This document shows, piece after piece, positions 47,198-56,396 of a stretch of 64,000 nt of DNA. The notes under the pieces were generated by a model, which was given only the letters and a program-made list of their open reading frames with translations, had not been told where the DNA came from and did no database searches. A program made the position numbers and the translations under genes. Origin of the DNA: Enterobacter cloacae complex sp. ECNIH7 (lineage in GTDB: Bacteria > Pseudomonadota > Gammaproteobacteria > Enterobacterales > Enterobacteriaceae); the NCBI RefSeq assembly GCF_002208095.1, contig NZ_CP017990.1, positions 2,418,001-2,482,000 on the forward strand. The letters are read 5' to 3'. Positions within the stretch are counted from its first letter, which is position 1. Each line of letters opens with the position of its first letter.

Positions 47198-48796
47198 ATG
47201 ATGAAAAGCAAACTCACAACTATAACGCTGGCGCTCGCAGCACTCACGGTCAGTTCCACCGTTGCCGCGAAAACGCTGGTGTATTGCTCCGAAGGATCGC
47301 CGGAAAACTTTAATCCTCAGCTATACACCTCGGGAACCAGCGTGGACGCCAGCGCCGTGCCGGTCTATAACCGGCTGGTTGATTTCAAACCCGGCACCAC
47401 GGAGCTGGTGCCGAGCCTGGCGGAGCGCTGGGAGGTGAGCGACGACGGCAAGGTTTACACCTTCCATCTGCGTAAGGGCGTTAAGTTCCAGAGCAATAAA
47501 TCCTTCACGCCGACCCGCGACTTTAACGCCGACGACGTGATTTTCTCGTTTATGCGCCAGAAAGACGTGAATCATCCGTATCACAACGTCTCTAACGGCA
47601 GCTATTCCAACTTCGAAAGTCTGGAGTTTGGCAGCCTGATTACCGGCATTGATAAAGTTGATGACCACACCGTGCGCTTTACCCTGGCGCACCCGGAAGC
47701 GCCGTTTGTCGCCGATCTGGCATGGTATTTTGCCTCGATCCTGTCCGCGGAGTATGCCGACGCGATGCTCAAAGCGGGCACGCCGGAAAAGGTGGATATG
47801 GAGCCTATAGGCACCGGGCCGTTTAAGCTGGCGCAGTATCAGAAGGATTCGCGGATCCTGTTTACGGCGTTTGCCGACTACTGGCAGGGGAAATCGAAGC
47901 TGGATCGGCTGGTGTTTAGCATCACGCCGGATGCCTCCGTGCGGTTTGCCAAAATTGAGAAGAACGAATGTCAGGTGATGCCGTTCCCGAACCCGGCGGA
48001 CCTGCCGCGCATGAAGGCGAACAAAGACATCAACCTGATGAGCAAAGCCGGACTGAATACCGGCTTTCTGGCGTTCAATACCCAAAAGCCGCCGCTGGAT
48101 AACGTAAAAGTCCGTCAGGCGCTGGCGATGGCCATCAATAAGCCGGCCATTATTGATGCGGTTTTCCACGGCACCGGCACTGCGGCGAAGAACCTGCTGC
48201 CGCCGGGCGTCTGGAGCGCAGACAGCGAGCTTAAGGATTACGATTACGATCCTGAAAAGGCGAAAGCGCTGCTGAAAGAGGCCGGTTTTGCCAACGGCGT
48301 GAGCGTCGACCTGTGGGCGATGCCGGTGCAGCGTCCGTACAATCCGAATGCGAAACGCATGGCGGAGATGATTCAGGCCGACTGGGCGAAAATCGGCGTA
48401 CAGACCAAAATCGTCACCTACGAGTGGGGCGAATACCTTAAGCGCGTGAAGGGCGGGGAACATCAGGCAGCGCTGATGGGCTGGACGACCGCAACGGGCG
48501 ATCCTGACAACTTCTTTGGTCCGCTATTTACCTGTACCTCGGCAAACGGTGGCTCAAATTCGGCGAAATGGTGCTATAAGCCCTTCGATAAAATTATCGC
48601 GGAAGCAAAATCAACGACCGACCGCGATAAACGCGTGGCGCTGTATAAAGAGGCTCAGCAAATGATGCATGACCAGATGCCGGCGGTGATGATTGCGCAT
48701 TCAACCATTTTCGAGCCGGTGCGCAAGGAGGTGACGGGCTATGAAATTGACCCGTTTGGCAAACATCTGTTCTGGCAACTGGATATAAATCAGTAA
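47198..48796 (+). CDS. Peptide ABC transporter substrate-binding protein (DppA-like)
   Basis: 532 residues with a signal peptide ending VAA (about 1-24) and the extracellular SBP_bac_5 fold: CSEGSPENFNPQLYTSGTSV, then GSYSNFESLEF and NTQKPPLDNVKVRQALAMAI. It is close to DppA, which binds dipeptides and heme. No permease or ATPase lies nearby, so it must use another transporter or serve as a receptor. The start is ATGATG after AGGA. A terminator follows. Confidence 0.85.
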   Translation: MMKSKLTTITLALAALTVSSTVAAKTLVYCSEGSPENFNPQLYTSGTSVDASAVPVYNRLVDFKPGTTELVPSLAERWEVSDDGKVYTFHLRKGVKFQSNKSFTPTRDFNADDVIFSFMRQKDVNHPYHNVSNGSYSNFESLEFGSLITGIDKVDDHTVRFTLAHPEAPFVADLAWYFASILSAEYADAMLKAGTPEKVDMEPIGTGPFKLAQYQKDSRILFTAFADYWQGKSKLDRLVFSITPDASVRFAKIEKNECQVMPFPNPADLPRMKANKDINLMSKAGLNTGFLAFNTQKPPLDNVKVRQALAMAINKPAIIDAVFHGTGTAAKNLLPPGVWSADSELKDYDYDPEKAKALLKEAGFANGVSVDLWAMPVQRPYNPNAKRMAEMIQADWAKIGVQTKIVTYEWGEYLKRVKGGEHQAALMGWTTATGDPDNFFGPLFTCTSANGGSNSAKWCYKPFDKIIAEAKSTTDRDKRVALYKEAQQMMHDQMPAVMIAHSTIFEPVRKEVTGYEIDPFGKHLFWQLDINQ

Positions 48797-48803
48797 TTTT
48801 TCA

Positions 48804-48832
48804 CTGCCCGGCACGCCTCCGGGCAGTCTTTT
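48804..48832 (+). terminator. Rho-independent terminator after the DppA-like gene
   Basis: CTGCCCGG/CCGGGCAG eight-pair stem (48804-48811, 48819-48826) followed by TCTTTTCG, eight bases after the stop codon. Confidence 0.75.
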
Positions 48833-48931
48833 CGCAATTTGTGCTCTCCGCATCATTTTTTGTCACAACAAACCCATCGGTCTTTTGCTATAACTTCAAA
48901 TGCATACTTGCAGATAACATGGAAAACTATC

Positions 48932-49606
48932 ATGCGTACTCAAACTTTTTTTAAAGTTGCAGTGCTTACTGGTCTGTTGGCGTTGGCGGGCTGTTCTTCA
49001 AAAGTTGCGGCTCCCGAACAATATTCTGGCTTTTTAAAAGACTATTCCGGCTTGCAGCAGACGACGTCTGCGACGGGAAAACCAACGCTGCGTTGGGTGG
49101 ATCCTTCTTATAACGAAGCTAATTACGACAGTATTCTCTGGACGCCGATTACTTATTATCCTGCGCCTAAACCGACCACTCAAATTGGTCAAAAAACGCT
49201 TGATGAGCTGTTGAATTACACCAATAACAAAATGAAAACCGCTATTGGTACCCGTAAGCCAGTTGTGACCACGCCGGGTAAACACAGCCTGATTTTCCGC
49301 GGTGCAATTACCGGGGTGAGTTCGCAGAAAGAGGGTCTGCAGTTCTATGAAGTGGTACCGGTCGCGCTGGTAGTAGCGGGTACGCAGATGGCAACCGGGC
49401 ATCGCACCATGGATACGCATCTCTTCTTTGAAGGAGAACTGATCGATGCGGCCACCAACAAACCGGTCATGAAGGTGGTGCGTAAAGGCGAAGGTAAAGA
49501 TCTGAACAACGAAAGTACGCCGATGACCTTTGCGACGCTGAAGCAGGTAGTTGATGACATGGCGACGGACGCCACCATGTTTGATGTGAAAAAGACCGCG
49601 AAATAA
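48932..49606 (+). CDS. DUF3313 outer-membrane-type lipoprotein
   Basis: 224 residues. The signal peptide ends in the lipobox LAGC (Cys20-21), so it is a lipoprotein; Ser after Cys suggests the outer membrane. The rest is the DUF3313 domain (YSGFLKDYSGLQQ, ATGKPTLRWVDPS, FEGELIDAATNKPVM). Function unknown; found in many enterobacteria. The start is placed at 48932, giving the lipoprotein signal; the upstream 31 codons are not coding. Own terminator follows. Confidence 0.83.
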   Translation: MRTQTFFKVAVLTGLLALAGCSSKVAAPEQYSGFLKDYSGLQQTTSATGKPTLRWVDPSYNEANYDSILWTPITYYPAPKPTTQIGQKTLDELLNYTNNKMKTAIGTRKPVVTTPGKHSLIFRGAITGVSSQKEGLQFYEVVPVALVVAGTQMATGHRTMDTHLFFEGELIDAATNKPVMKVVRKGEGKDLNNESTPMTFATLKQVVDDMATDATMFDVKKTAK

Positions 49607-49609
49607 AAT

Positions 49610-49638
49610 AAAAAGGCCTGCGTAATGCAGGCCTTTTT
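49610..49638. terminator. Bidirectional terminator between the lipoprotein and EamA genes
   Basis: AAAAAGGCCTGC (49610-49621), loop GTAAT, GCAGGCCTTTTT (49627-49638), a perfect twelve-pair palindrome between two converging genes. Confidence 0.88.
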
Positions 49639-49640
49639 AT

Positions 49641-50537
49641 TTACGCCATTCGTAAGCGTCTGAACCAGGTTTCTGGTTTGGTAAACATCACCATATTTCC
49701 CCCCAGAATCAGCACTAATCCCACGATACCGTTGATATGCCAGACGTAGCCTTCATACACCGTGGAGATGGTCAGCGCCACCAGCGGGAAGAGCAGCGTA
49801 CTGTAGGCCGCTTTGCCCGGACCGATGCGTCCCACCAGCGTGAAATAGGCGCCAAACGCAATCACCGAACCAAATACAGCCAGATAGAGCAGCGCGCCAA
49901 CGTAGCTGACGGTCCACTCTGGCGCGAAGCTGTCGCCTCTGAACAGGGCAATGCAGCCCATCACCAGCGTGCCGTAGAGCATCGCCCAGGCGTTGGTGGT
50001 CATGGTTTCAAGGCCTCTGCGCTGGTGACGCATGCTGATCATATTGCCCAGCGAGAAGCCGTAGGTGCCGAGCGCGGAGAGGCCAATCCCGGTCAGGAGC
50101 GACGCGCTCCAGCCGCTGGCCAGCAGATCGTCCCAGAAGAGGGTGACGATCCCAGTCAGGCCCAGCGCTGCCGCCGTCCAGAAACGCACGGGCGGGCGCT
50201 GCCCGAAGAAAATAAAGCTGTTAATGGCGTTATAGAGCACGGCCATGGAGAAGATCACCGATTCCAGCCCGGTGTTGATGTGCGAGGCTGCGGCGTAAAA
50301 ACACCAGAAGTTAAAGCAGAAAACGCAGCATCCCTGGAGGATACAAAAAAGGTGATCCCTCAGCGCCAGCTTGTGCAGGCGGCGCAGGGCGATTAACACT
50401 ACCATCATCGTGAGGCTGGCGACGGCGAAACGCCAGAAAATCGAGACGGGCGCCGCTACGGGACCCTGCTGCAGGAAAATCGCAATCCAGGTGGTTCCCC
50501 AGATGACCACCACCAGTCCGTATAATAATGCGTTCAT
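49641..50537 (-). CDS. EamA/DMT-family transporter
   Basis: 298 residues and about ten membrane helices in two related halves (YGLVVVIWGTTWIAIF; VSYVGALLYLAVFGSVIAFG) as in EamA/RhaT-type drug-metabolite exporters. It exports an amino acid or other metabolite by antiport; the substrate is unknown. It is divergent from the AraC regulator (174 bases between starts), a likely controller. Confidence 0.85.
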   Translation of the reverse strand: MNALLYGLVVVIWGTTWIAIFLQQGPVAAPVSIFWRFAVASLTMMVVLIALRRLHKLALRDHLFCILQGCCVFCFNFWCFYAAASHINTGLESVIFSMAVLYNAINSFIFFGQRPPVRFWTAAALGLTGIVTLFWDDLLASGWSASLLTGIGLSALGTYGFSLGNMISMRHQRRGLETMTTNAWAMLYGTLVMGCIALFRGDSFAPEWTVSYVGALLYLAVFGSVIAFGAYFTLVGRIGPGKAAYSTLLFPLVALTISTVYEGYVWHINGIVGLVLILGGNMVMFTKPETWFRRLRMA

Positions 50538-50711
50538 ACTTTTTCTCTTCTCAAACCACGGAAGCCCGCAGTATGGCGCCGAGATCGGTCAGGGGCTTTC
50601 ACCGGCTTGCGGTCGACTTGCAAAATCTTGCGCTTTTTTCTTTCCCGGGGGCTGGCAACGAGAGACAACTCTTCTTAGACTGATATTCCAGTCAATCACG
50701 CGCTTACGGTC

Positions 50712-51584
50712 ATGTCTCACGCTTACGATACCTTTGAAACGCTTTGCCAACAGAATGCGGTCCTGCGGGAAACCGTCTCGCTGAATTCGGGCATTCAGCT
50801 GGCAGCGTGGTACAACAAGCACGATACGATAACGGTAAAAAGTAACCACCATACCCTGAGCCTGTACGTAGCGGACGGCTACGAAAGCTATCAAAAAACG
50901 CCGGGCGGCTGGAAGAACGGCGGGGGGCCGGACCGCTTCTGTTTGATGCCAAAAGAGAGCGAATCGACGTGGGATATCCGTGATGACCTGTCGTTTGTGC
51001 ATCTGTACTGCACCGATGAACACCTGCGCGACGTGGGGGAAAAGATCTGGGACAAGCGCCCGCTTTCGCTGACGCTGGACGAGCGCATTTTTGGTAGCGA
51101 TCCGAAGATCACCGCGCTGTATCGCCAGTTTTTACTCGGCTGCGACTGGCAGCAGCACGCCAACCAGCTAACCCTGAGCACGGCCTCTACGCTGCTCCTG
51201 ACCCATCTGCTGCAAAACTACTCAAACGTTCAGTGGAAGCTGCCGGTCGTCACCGGCGGGCTATCGCCATTCGTGCTGCGCAACGTGCTGGCCTTTATTG
51301 AAGAGAACCTCGGGCAACCCCTTACGCTGGCTGAACTGGCGGCGCAGGCCGCCCTCAGCGAATACCATTTTGCCCGCATGTTCCGCCAGTCGACGGGGCT
51401 GGCGCCGCATCAGTACGTGATGCAGAGAAGAATGGAAAAAGCGAAGGCGCTGGTGCAGAACACGGCGACGCCGCTGACGGACATCGCCCTTGCCTGTGGG
51501 TTTAACTCCGCCAGCCACTTCAGCAACCGCTTTCGCAGCGCGACGGGCATGACGCCTTCGCAGCTACGCGCGGCGAGCGCGTGA
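50712..51584 (+). CDS. AraC-family regulator
   Basis: 290 residues: an N-terminal sensing region (about 1-180) and a C-terminal double helix-turn-helix (about 195-287; LTLAELAAQAALSEYHFARM, then LTDIALACGFNSASHFSNRF). The layout is that of many metabolite activators. It is divergent from the EamA exporter and its end overlaps that of ydcO by 21 bases. No strong ribosome site is seen. Confidence 0.83.
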   Translation: MSHAYDTFETLCQQNAVLRETVSLNSGIQLAAWYNKHDTITVKSNHHTLSLYVADGYESYQKTPGGWKNGGGPDRFCLMPKESESTWDIRDDLSFVHLYCTDEHLRDVGEKIWDKRPLSLTLDERIFGSDPKITALYRQFLLGCDWQQHANQLTLSTASTLLLTHLLQNYSNVQWKLPVVTGGLSPFVLRNVLAFIEENLGQPLTLAELAAQAALSEYHFARMFRQSTGLAPHQYVMQRRMEKAKALVQNTATPLTDIALACGFNSASHFSNRFRSATGMTPSQLRAASA

Positions 51585-52730
51585 AAACAGGGCATAGCAC
51601 ACGCCGCCCAGCACCAGCCCCCAGAATGCCGAACCGATGCCCAGGATCGTGACGCCGCTCGCGGTCATCAGGAACGTGACGATGGCCGCGTCGCGCTCCG
51701 CCTCGTGGCTCAGTGCCTGATATAAACTTCCGCTGATGGTGCCCAGCAGCGCCAGACCGGCAAGCGTCTGGATCCAGCTGAGCGGCAGAGCGGCCATCAG
51801 CCCGGTAATCGAGCCGCCGAAAATCCCCGCCAGCAGATAAAATCCTCCGGCTGCGATGGCCGCCAGCCAGCGTTTTGCGGGATCCGGGTGCGCATCCGGG
51901 CTTTGACAAATGGCGGCAGTAATGGCTGCGATACAGATAGAAAAGACGCCAAAAGGGGAAAACAGCAGCGCCAGCGCTCCCGTAACGATGATGAGCGGCG
52001 AGACCGCCAGCGGGTAACCGGAGGCCTTCATCGTGGCGAACCCCGGCGCGTTTTGCGATGCCATGGTGACCAGGAAGAAGGGCACGCCAATACTCACCAG
52101 GCTGGTGAAGGTGAACGTGGGCGCAATAAACTCGGGCATCACAAGGGAGAACGCGAGCTTATCGGTGACAACGTCACCTCCCGCCCATGCCACGATACCG
52201 CCAACCAGCAGCGTGACCACAATGGCATAGCGCGGCGCCAGCGCTTTTGCCAACAGCCACGCCGCAATCATGCTGCCGCACAGCAGAAAGTGACCCTCCA
52301 GGTGCGCAAACGCGTGCAGGCCAAACTGCAGCAACACGCCTGCCAGCATGGCGGCGGCAAGCGAATGGGGGATCAGCCTCATCAGACGGGCGAAGAGCCC
52401 GGTGATGCCGCAAAGTAAAATGAGCGCATTAGCAAAGATGAACACGCCGATCGTTTCCGGCAGCGTCACGCCGTGCAGGCTGGTGGCGAGCAGCGCCGCG
52501 CCGGGCGTTGACCAGGCGGTCAGCACCGGCGCTTTGTACCACCAGGAAAGCGCCAGCGTGCTGACGCCCATTCCAATCCCCAGCGCGGTCATCCAGCCTG
52601 CGATCTGCTGTGCGCTGGCACCAGCCGCCGCGGCGGCCTGCCAGATGATGGCGGCCGAGCTGGCGTAACCGACCAGCACGGCGACAAATCCAGCCAGTGC
52701 GACTGGAACAAGGTGAGAGGAAGGGCGCAT
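51564..52730 (-). CDS. ydcO: BenE-family transporter YdcO
   Basis: 388 residues, about twelve membrane helices, benzoate/H+ symporter family (BenE), within the NCS2-like fold. The typical GYASSAAIIWQAAAAAGAS and TMASQNAPGFATMKASGY motifs are present. The E. coli substrate is not known. The start at 52730 has GGAG five bases upstream; the longer in-frame sequence crosses the operators. It is divergent from ydcN. Confidence 0.9.
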   Translation of the reverse strand: MRPSSHLVPVALAGFVAVLVGYASSAAIIWQAAAAAGASAQQIAGWMTALGIGMGVSTLALSWWYKAPVLTAWSTPGAALLATSLHGVTLPETIGVFIFANALILLCGITGLFARLMRLIPHSLAAAMLAGVLLQFGLHAFAHLEGHFLLCGSMIAAWLLAKALAPRYAIVVTLLVGGIVAWAGGDVVTDKLAFSLVMPEFIAPTFTFTSLVSIGVPFFLVTMASQNAPGFATMKASGYPLAVSPLIIVTGALALLFSPFGVFSICIAAITAAICQSPDAHPDPAKRWLAAIAAGGFYLLAGIFGGSITGLMAALPLSWIQTLAGLALLGTISGSLYQALSHEAERDAAIVTFLMTASGVTILGIGSAFWGLVLGGVCYALFSRARRA

Positions 52731-52745
52731 AAAAACTCCGTTGTG

Positions 52746-52787
52746 CGTTATAACGTCCGACATAAGGTAACACTGTGCGCTATAGCG
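52746..52787. promoter_or_regulatory. Twin palindromic operators between ydcO and ydcN
   Basis: CGTTATAACG (52746-52755) and CGCTATAGCG (52778-52787) are perfect ten-base palindromes preceded by TGTG (TTGTGCG-, TGTGCG-). Centres are 32 bases apart, three helical turns. They lie in the 92-base space between the divergent starts. YdcN, an XRE repressor, is the obvious binder. Confidence 0.6.
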
Positions 52788-52822
52788 TACAAGTGGTATG
52801 CTGATCGCCATCAGGAGGGACC

Positions 52823-53350
52823 ATGGACATCACACTACACCTTGCAACAACGCTGAAAACTCTGCGCCAGGCGCGCGGCTGGAGTTTGTCGAAGCTCGCG
52901 GACGAGACCGGCGTGTCAAAAGCGATGCTGGGGCAAATCGAGCGCAATGAATCCAGCCCGACGGTGTCGACGCTGTGGAAAATAGCCACCGGGCTGAACG
53001 TGCCGTTTTCCGCGTTCATCACGCCAGAGGCGGACCGGCAGGCGGTGTTTGACCCGCAGCAGCAGGCGATGGTGGTCAAACCGCTCTTTCCGTGGGACGA
53101 GACGCTCGGGTTTGATTATTTCTCCATTACCCTGGCACCCGGCGCGCTCAGTGAATCCACGCCGCATGAGGCCGGGGTGATTGAACATGTGGTGGTGGTC
53201 AGCGGCGAGCTGGAGATGAAGCTTGACGGCACGTGGCAGACGATTTCTGCCGATTCGGGCGTCCGTTTCGCCGGCGATAAACCGCACGCCTACCGCAACA
53301 GCAGCGACCGGACGGTGCATTTTCACTCCCTGATTCATTATCCCCGCTGA
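52823..53350 (+). CDS. ydcN: XRE-cupin regulator YdcN
   Basis: 175 residues: a Cro/C1 helix-turn-helix (about 8-62; RQARGWSLSKLADETGVSKA) and a C-terminal cupin (about 95-170; ESTPHEAGVIEHVVVVSGEL). Such proteins repress transporter or dehydrogenase genes and are relieved by a ligand in the cupin. GGAGG before the ATG. It is divergent from ydcO, as in E. coli, and two palindromes lie between them. Confidence 0.9.
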   Translation: MDITLHLATTLKTLRQARGWSLSKLADETGVSKAMLGQIERNESSPTVSTLWKIATGLNVPFSAFITPEADRQAVFDPQQQAMVVKPLFPWDETLGFDYFSITLAPGALSESTPHEAGVIEHVVVVSGELEMKLDGTWQTISADSGVRFAGDKPHAYRNSSDRTVHFHSLIHYPR

Positions 53351-53430
53351 CGCTACGCAAAACTGTTTCGCTGACGCATACTTCTGACTACAATAGCCGC
53401 CATTTTGACCATAACGGATAACGACGAAGT

Positions 53431-55395
53431 ATGCGCCTGCAATCCCATCATCTTGAACTTTTAAGCCCGGCCCGCGACGCCGCCATTGCCCGTGAAGCGA
53501 TCCTTCACGGCGCTGACGCCGTCTACATTGGCGGCCCTGGCTTCGGTGCCCGCCATAACGCCAGCAACAGCCTGAGCGATATTGCTGAACTGGTGCCGTT
53601 CGCCCACCGTTTCGGGGCGAAAGTGTTCGTGACCCTGAACACCATTCTGCATGATGATGAGCTGGAGCCTGCGCAACGTCTGATTACCGATCTCTACCAG
53701 GCCGGGGTGGATGCCCTGATCGTTCAGGACATGGGCGTTCTGGAGCTGGATATTCCGCCCATTGAACTGCATGCCAGTACCCAGTGCGATATCCGCACGG
53801 TCGAGAAGGCGAAGTTTCTCTCCGACGTCGGCTTTTCGCAGATCGTTCTGGCGCGAGAGCTGAACCTGAATCAGATCCGCGATATTCACCAGGCGACAGA
53901 CGCGACGATTGAATTCTTTATCCACGGTGCGCTGTGCGTGGCTTACTCCGGTCAGTGCAACATTTCCCACGCGCAGACGGGCCGCAGCGCCAACCGCGGC
54001 GACTGTTCTCAGGCCTGCCGTCTGCCGTATACCCTGAAAGACGATCGGGGCCGCGTCGTGGCGTTCGAAAAACACCTGCTCTCCATGAAGGATAACGATC
54101 AGACGGCCAACCTGGGCGCGCTGATCGACGCGGGCGTGCGTTCCTTCAAGATTGAAGGGCGCTACAAAGATATGAGCTACGTGAAAAACATCACCGCGCA
54201 CTATCGCCAGATGCTGGACGCCATTATCGAAGATCGCGGCGACCTGGCGCGCGCGTCGGCCGGCCGCACCGAGCATTTCTTTATTCCGTCGACGGACAAA
54301 ACGTTCCACCGCGGCAGCACGGACTATTTTGTGAATGCCCGTAAAGGGGATATCGGCGCGTTCGACTCACCGAAGTTTATCGGTTTACCGGTGGGCGAAG
54401 TGCTGAAAGTGGCGAAAGATCACCTTGATGTCGAAGTGACGGAACCGCTGGCGAACGGCGATGGCCTTAACGTGATGATTAAGCGTGAGGTCGTGGGCTT
54501 CCGTGCCAATACGGTCGAGAAAACCGGCGAGAACCGCTACCGCGTCTGGCCGAATGAAATGCCCGCCGATCTCTACAAGGCGCGGCCGAACGCGGCCCTT
54601 AACCGTAACCTCGATCATAACTGGCAGCAGGCGCTGCTGAAAACCTCCAGCGAACGCCGTATCGCCGTGGATATTGAGCTGGGCGGCTGGGAAGAGCAGC
54701 TGATTCTGACGATGACCTGCGAAGACGGAATTAGCGTGACGCATACGCTCGATGGCCTTTTCGAGGTGGCAAACAACGCGGAAAAAGCGCTTAACAGCCT
54801 GAAGGATGGCGTGGCGAAGCTGGGCCAGACGATTTACTACGCGCGCGCTATCGACGTGAATCTGCCGGACGCGCTATTTGTGCCAAACAGCCTGCTTAAC
54901 CAGTTCCGCCGTGAAACGGCAGAGATGCTGGATGCCGCGCGCCTGGCGCAGTATCCGCGCGCTAGCCGAAAAGCGGAAGCCGTTCCTGCACCCGTATACC
55001 CGGAGACACATTTATCCTTCCTGGCCAACGTTTATAACCATAAAGCGCGTGAATTCTATCATCGCCACGGCGTGCAGCTGATCGACGCGGCTTATGAAGC
55101 GCATGAAGAGAAGGGCGATGTGCCGGTGATGATCACCAAGCACTGCCTGCGCTTTGCGTTTAACCTGTGTCCTAAACAGGCGAAAGGGAACATTAAGAGC
55201 TGGAAGGCCACTCCCATGCAGCTGGTAAACGGCGATGAAGTTCTGACCCTCAAGTTCGACTGCCGTCCCTGCGAAATGCATGTGATTGGCAAGATGAAAA
55301 ACCACATCTTCAAAATGCCGCAGCCCGGCAGTATTGTGGCGTCCGTCAGTCCGGACGATCTGATGAAAACCCTGCCAAAACGCAAGGGCAGCTAA
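53431..55395 (+). CDS. rlhA: 23S rRNA 5-hydroxycytidine C2501 synthase RlhA (YdcP), U32 family
   Basis: 654 residues, U32 peptidase-like family. It hydroxylates C2501 in the 23S rRNA peptidyl transferase region, with iron-sulfur/prephenate-dependent chemistry. Conserved cysteines include those of NISHAQTGRSANRGDCSQAC and the C-terminal KHCLRFAFNLCPKQ, plus CRPCEMH. The length is that of E. coli RlhA (653). It ends immediately before the converging yncJ. Confidence 0.92.
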   Translation: MRLQSHHLELLSPARDAAIAREAILHGADAVYIGGPGFGARHNASNSLSDIAELVPFAHRFGAKVFVTLNTILHDDELEPAQRLITDLYQAGVDALIVQDMGVLELDIPPIELHASTQCDIRTVEKAKFLSDVGFSQIVLARELNLNQIRDIHQATDATIEFFIHGALCVAYSGQCNISHAQTGRSANRGDCSQACRLPYTLKDDRGRVVAFEKHLLSMKDNDQTANLGALIDAGVRSFKIEGRYKDMSYVKNITAHYRQMLDAIIEDRGDLARASAGRTEHFFIPSTDKTFHRGSTDYFVNARKGDIGAFDSPKFIGLPVGEVLKVAKDHLDVEVTEPLANGDGLNVMIKREVVGFRANTVEKTGENRYRVWPNEMPADLYKARPNAALNRNLDHNWQQALLKTSSERRIAVDIELGGWEEQLILTMTCEDGISVTHTLDGLFEVANNAEKALNSLKDGVAKLGQTIYYARAIDVNLPDALFVPNSLLNQFRRETAEMLDAARLAQYPRASRKAEAVPAPVYPETHLSFLANVYNHKAREFYHRHGVQLIDAAYEAHEEKGDVPVMITKHCLRFAFNLCPKQAKGNIKSWKATPMQLVNGDEVLTLKFDCRPCEMHVIGKMKNHIFKMPQPGSIVASVSPDDLMKTLPKRKGS

Positions 55396-55626
55396 TTACC
55401 GAACGTGCGTGTCCGGTTTGCGCGACTTCTGCCACAGGTGGTGTTCGCGCAAAACCTCCGCCGACTCTTCTGCAGCGCTTCGCAACTCATCGCTGTCGGC
55501 TTCATGACGAAGCTGATGCCCTACATTCTTGACCCATAAATATTCGTGTCCTTTGTGTCCGGCCATAAGCTGGCCTGAAAACAGCGCACAAATAAGCATG
55601 ACGAAAGATAACCCTTTTTTAATCAT
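55396..55626 (-). CDS. yncJ: Small exported protein YncJ
   Basis: 76 residues, same length and close sequence to E. coli YncJ: signal peptide to LMA (about 1-21), then GHKGHEYLWVKNVGHQLRHE and the helical ADSDELRSAAEESAEVLREH. It is exported; the function is unknown. ATG 55626 is chosen over the earlier in-frame start at 55647. The conserved rlhA-yncJ pair is converging and ends the ydc block. Confidence 0.85.
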   Translation of the reverse strand: MIKKGLSFVMLICALFSGQLMAGHKGHEYLWVKNVGHQLRHEADSDELRSAAEESAEVLREHHLWQKSRKPDTHVR

Positions 55627-55869
55627 GGATTCACCGCTTAAAAACAATGCGGAATAATCATGTCGATTATTTCTTTGGGTTATTATTCAAAAATTAAAAT
55701 TAGCGCAAAGAAATTGTCAAATAATGTGCGTTCGAAATAGCGGCCAGGACAGTTCCTAAAAACATCTTAATCTTTGTAAACTACCATTTCTGGTCCACAA
55801 TTGGAGGTATGCATTACGGATTAATCTTATATAATAGTAATCTTAGGCTAAGGAACAGGTCATTTATAA

Positions 55870-56232
55870 ATGAAAAAAATAATAGCGCTTGCGCTTCTGG
55901 CAGTGGCTGTTGGAGCCGCTGCAGGGGTTCGTTATGCAGGTAATGACGAACCAGAATATATTCAATCTGCAGAAATTCGCGTGGGTTCTTATTTAACCAG
56001 CGATTATGGTAGCGTTGCCTGCGCCAGCAAAAAAGTGAACGATCAGCGTTGGGAATTAGACTGCACTCATCAGGCGAGAGGAAAAACATTCCAGTTTGCG
56101 GTGTATCCCTCTGAAAAAGCACCTTATGGTGTCGCTCGCTCCTTTTATCTGGAAGCCATTAATGACGATGCAAAACAGAGCGCTGAGCAGGGCCTTATGC
56201 GTTATTTGCAGATCAATACCCATACTGGTTAA
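55870..56232 (+). CDS. Unrecognised exported/membrane-anchored protein
   Basis: 120 residues: an N-terminal signal anchor (about 3-22, IIALALLAVAVGAAAGV) and a polar extracytoplasmic part with two cysteines (SVACASKKVND, ELDCTHQARGK), perhaps a disulfide. I do not recognise the family. A TATAAT box (55830-55835) lies upstream, with a TTGGAG only at a poor distance. The small size suggests a stress or envelope protein. Confidence 0.65.
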   Translation: MKKIIALALLAVAVGAAAGVRYAGNDEPEYIQSAEIRVGSYLTSDYGSVACASKKVNDQRWELDCTHQARGKTFQFAVYPSEKAPYGVARSFYLEAINDDAKQSAEQGLMRYLQINTHTG

Positions 56233-56282
56233 TAAGGTTGTTTAGCGTTCGTTAAGACAACAGGTGTTAGGTTATATGAGAT

Positions 56283-56376
56283 CCGCTGCCCGGCCATGGA
56301 GTGTCGGGACGTAGAGACCAAAACACAAATCTATCCATGCAAGCATTTACCGCCATTTTTTGGCGGTTTTTTTTTG
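56283..56376 (+). ncRNA. Possible small RNA or 3'-UTR with strong terminator
   Basis: A hairpin CCGCC/GGCGG (56350-56366) is followed by nine Ts, a form common to Hfq-bound small RNAs. About 95 bases upstream there is a candidate -35 TTAAGA and -10-like TATATG. The segment starts about 50 bases after the exported-protein gene, so it may be just the end of that transcript. Support is structural only. Confidence 0.3.
56350..56375 (+). terminator. Rho-independent terminator with nine Ts
   Basis: Stem CCGCC (56350-56354) with GGCGG (56362-56366), loop of seven, then T x9. It ends either the 55870 transcript or a small RNA. Confidence 0.8.
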
Positions 56377-56396
56377 CGCAGACCGTCGCGATAGGG

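Noticed and set aside
47321..48463. Reading frame antisense to the DppA-like gene (380 codons)
   Set aside because: Antisense shadow of a clear periplasmic binding protein; no motifs.
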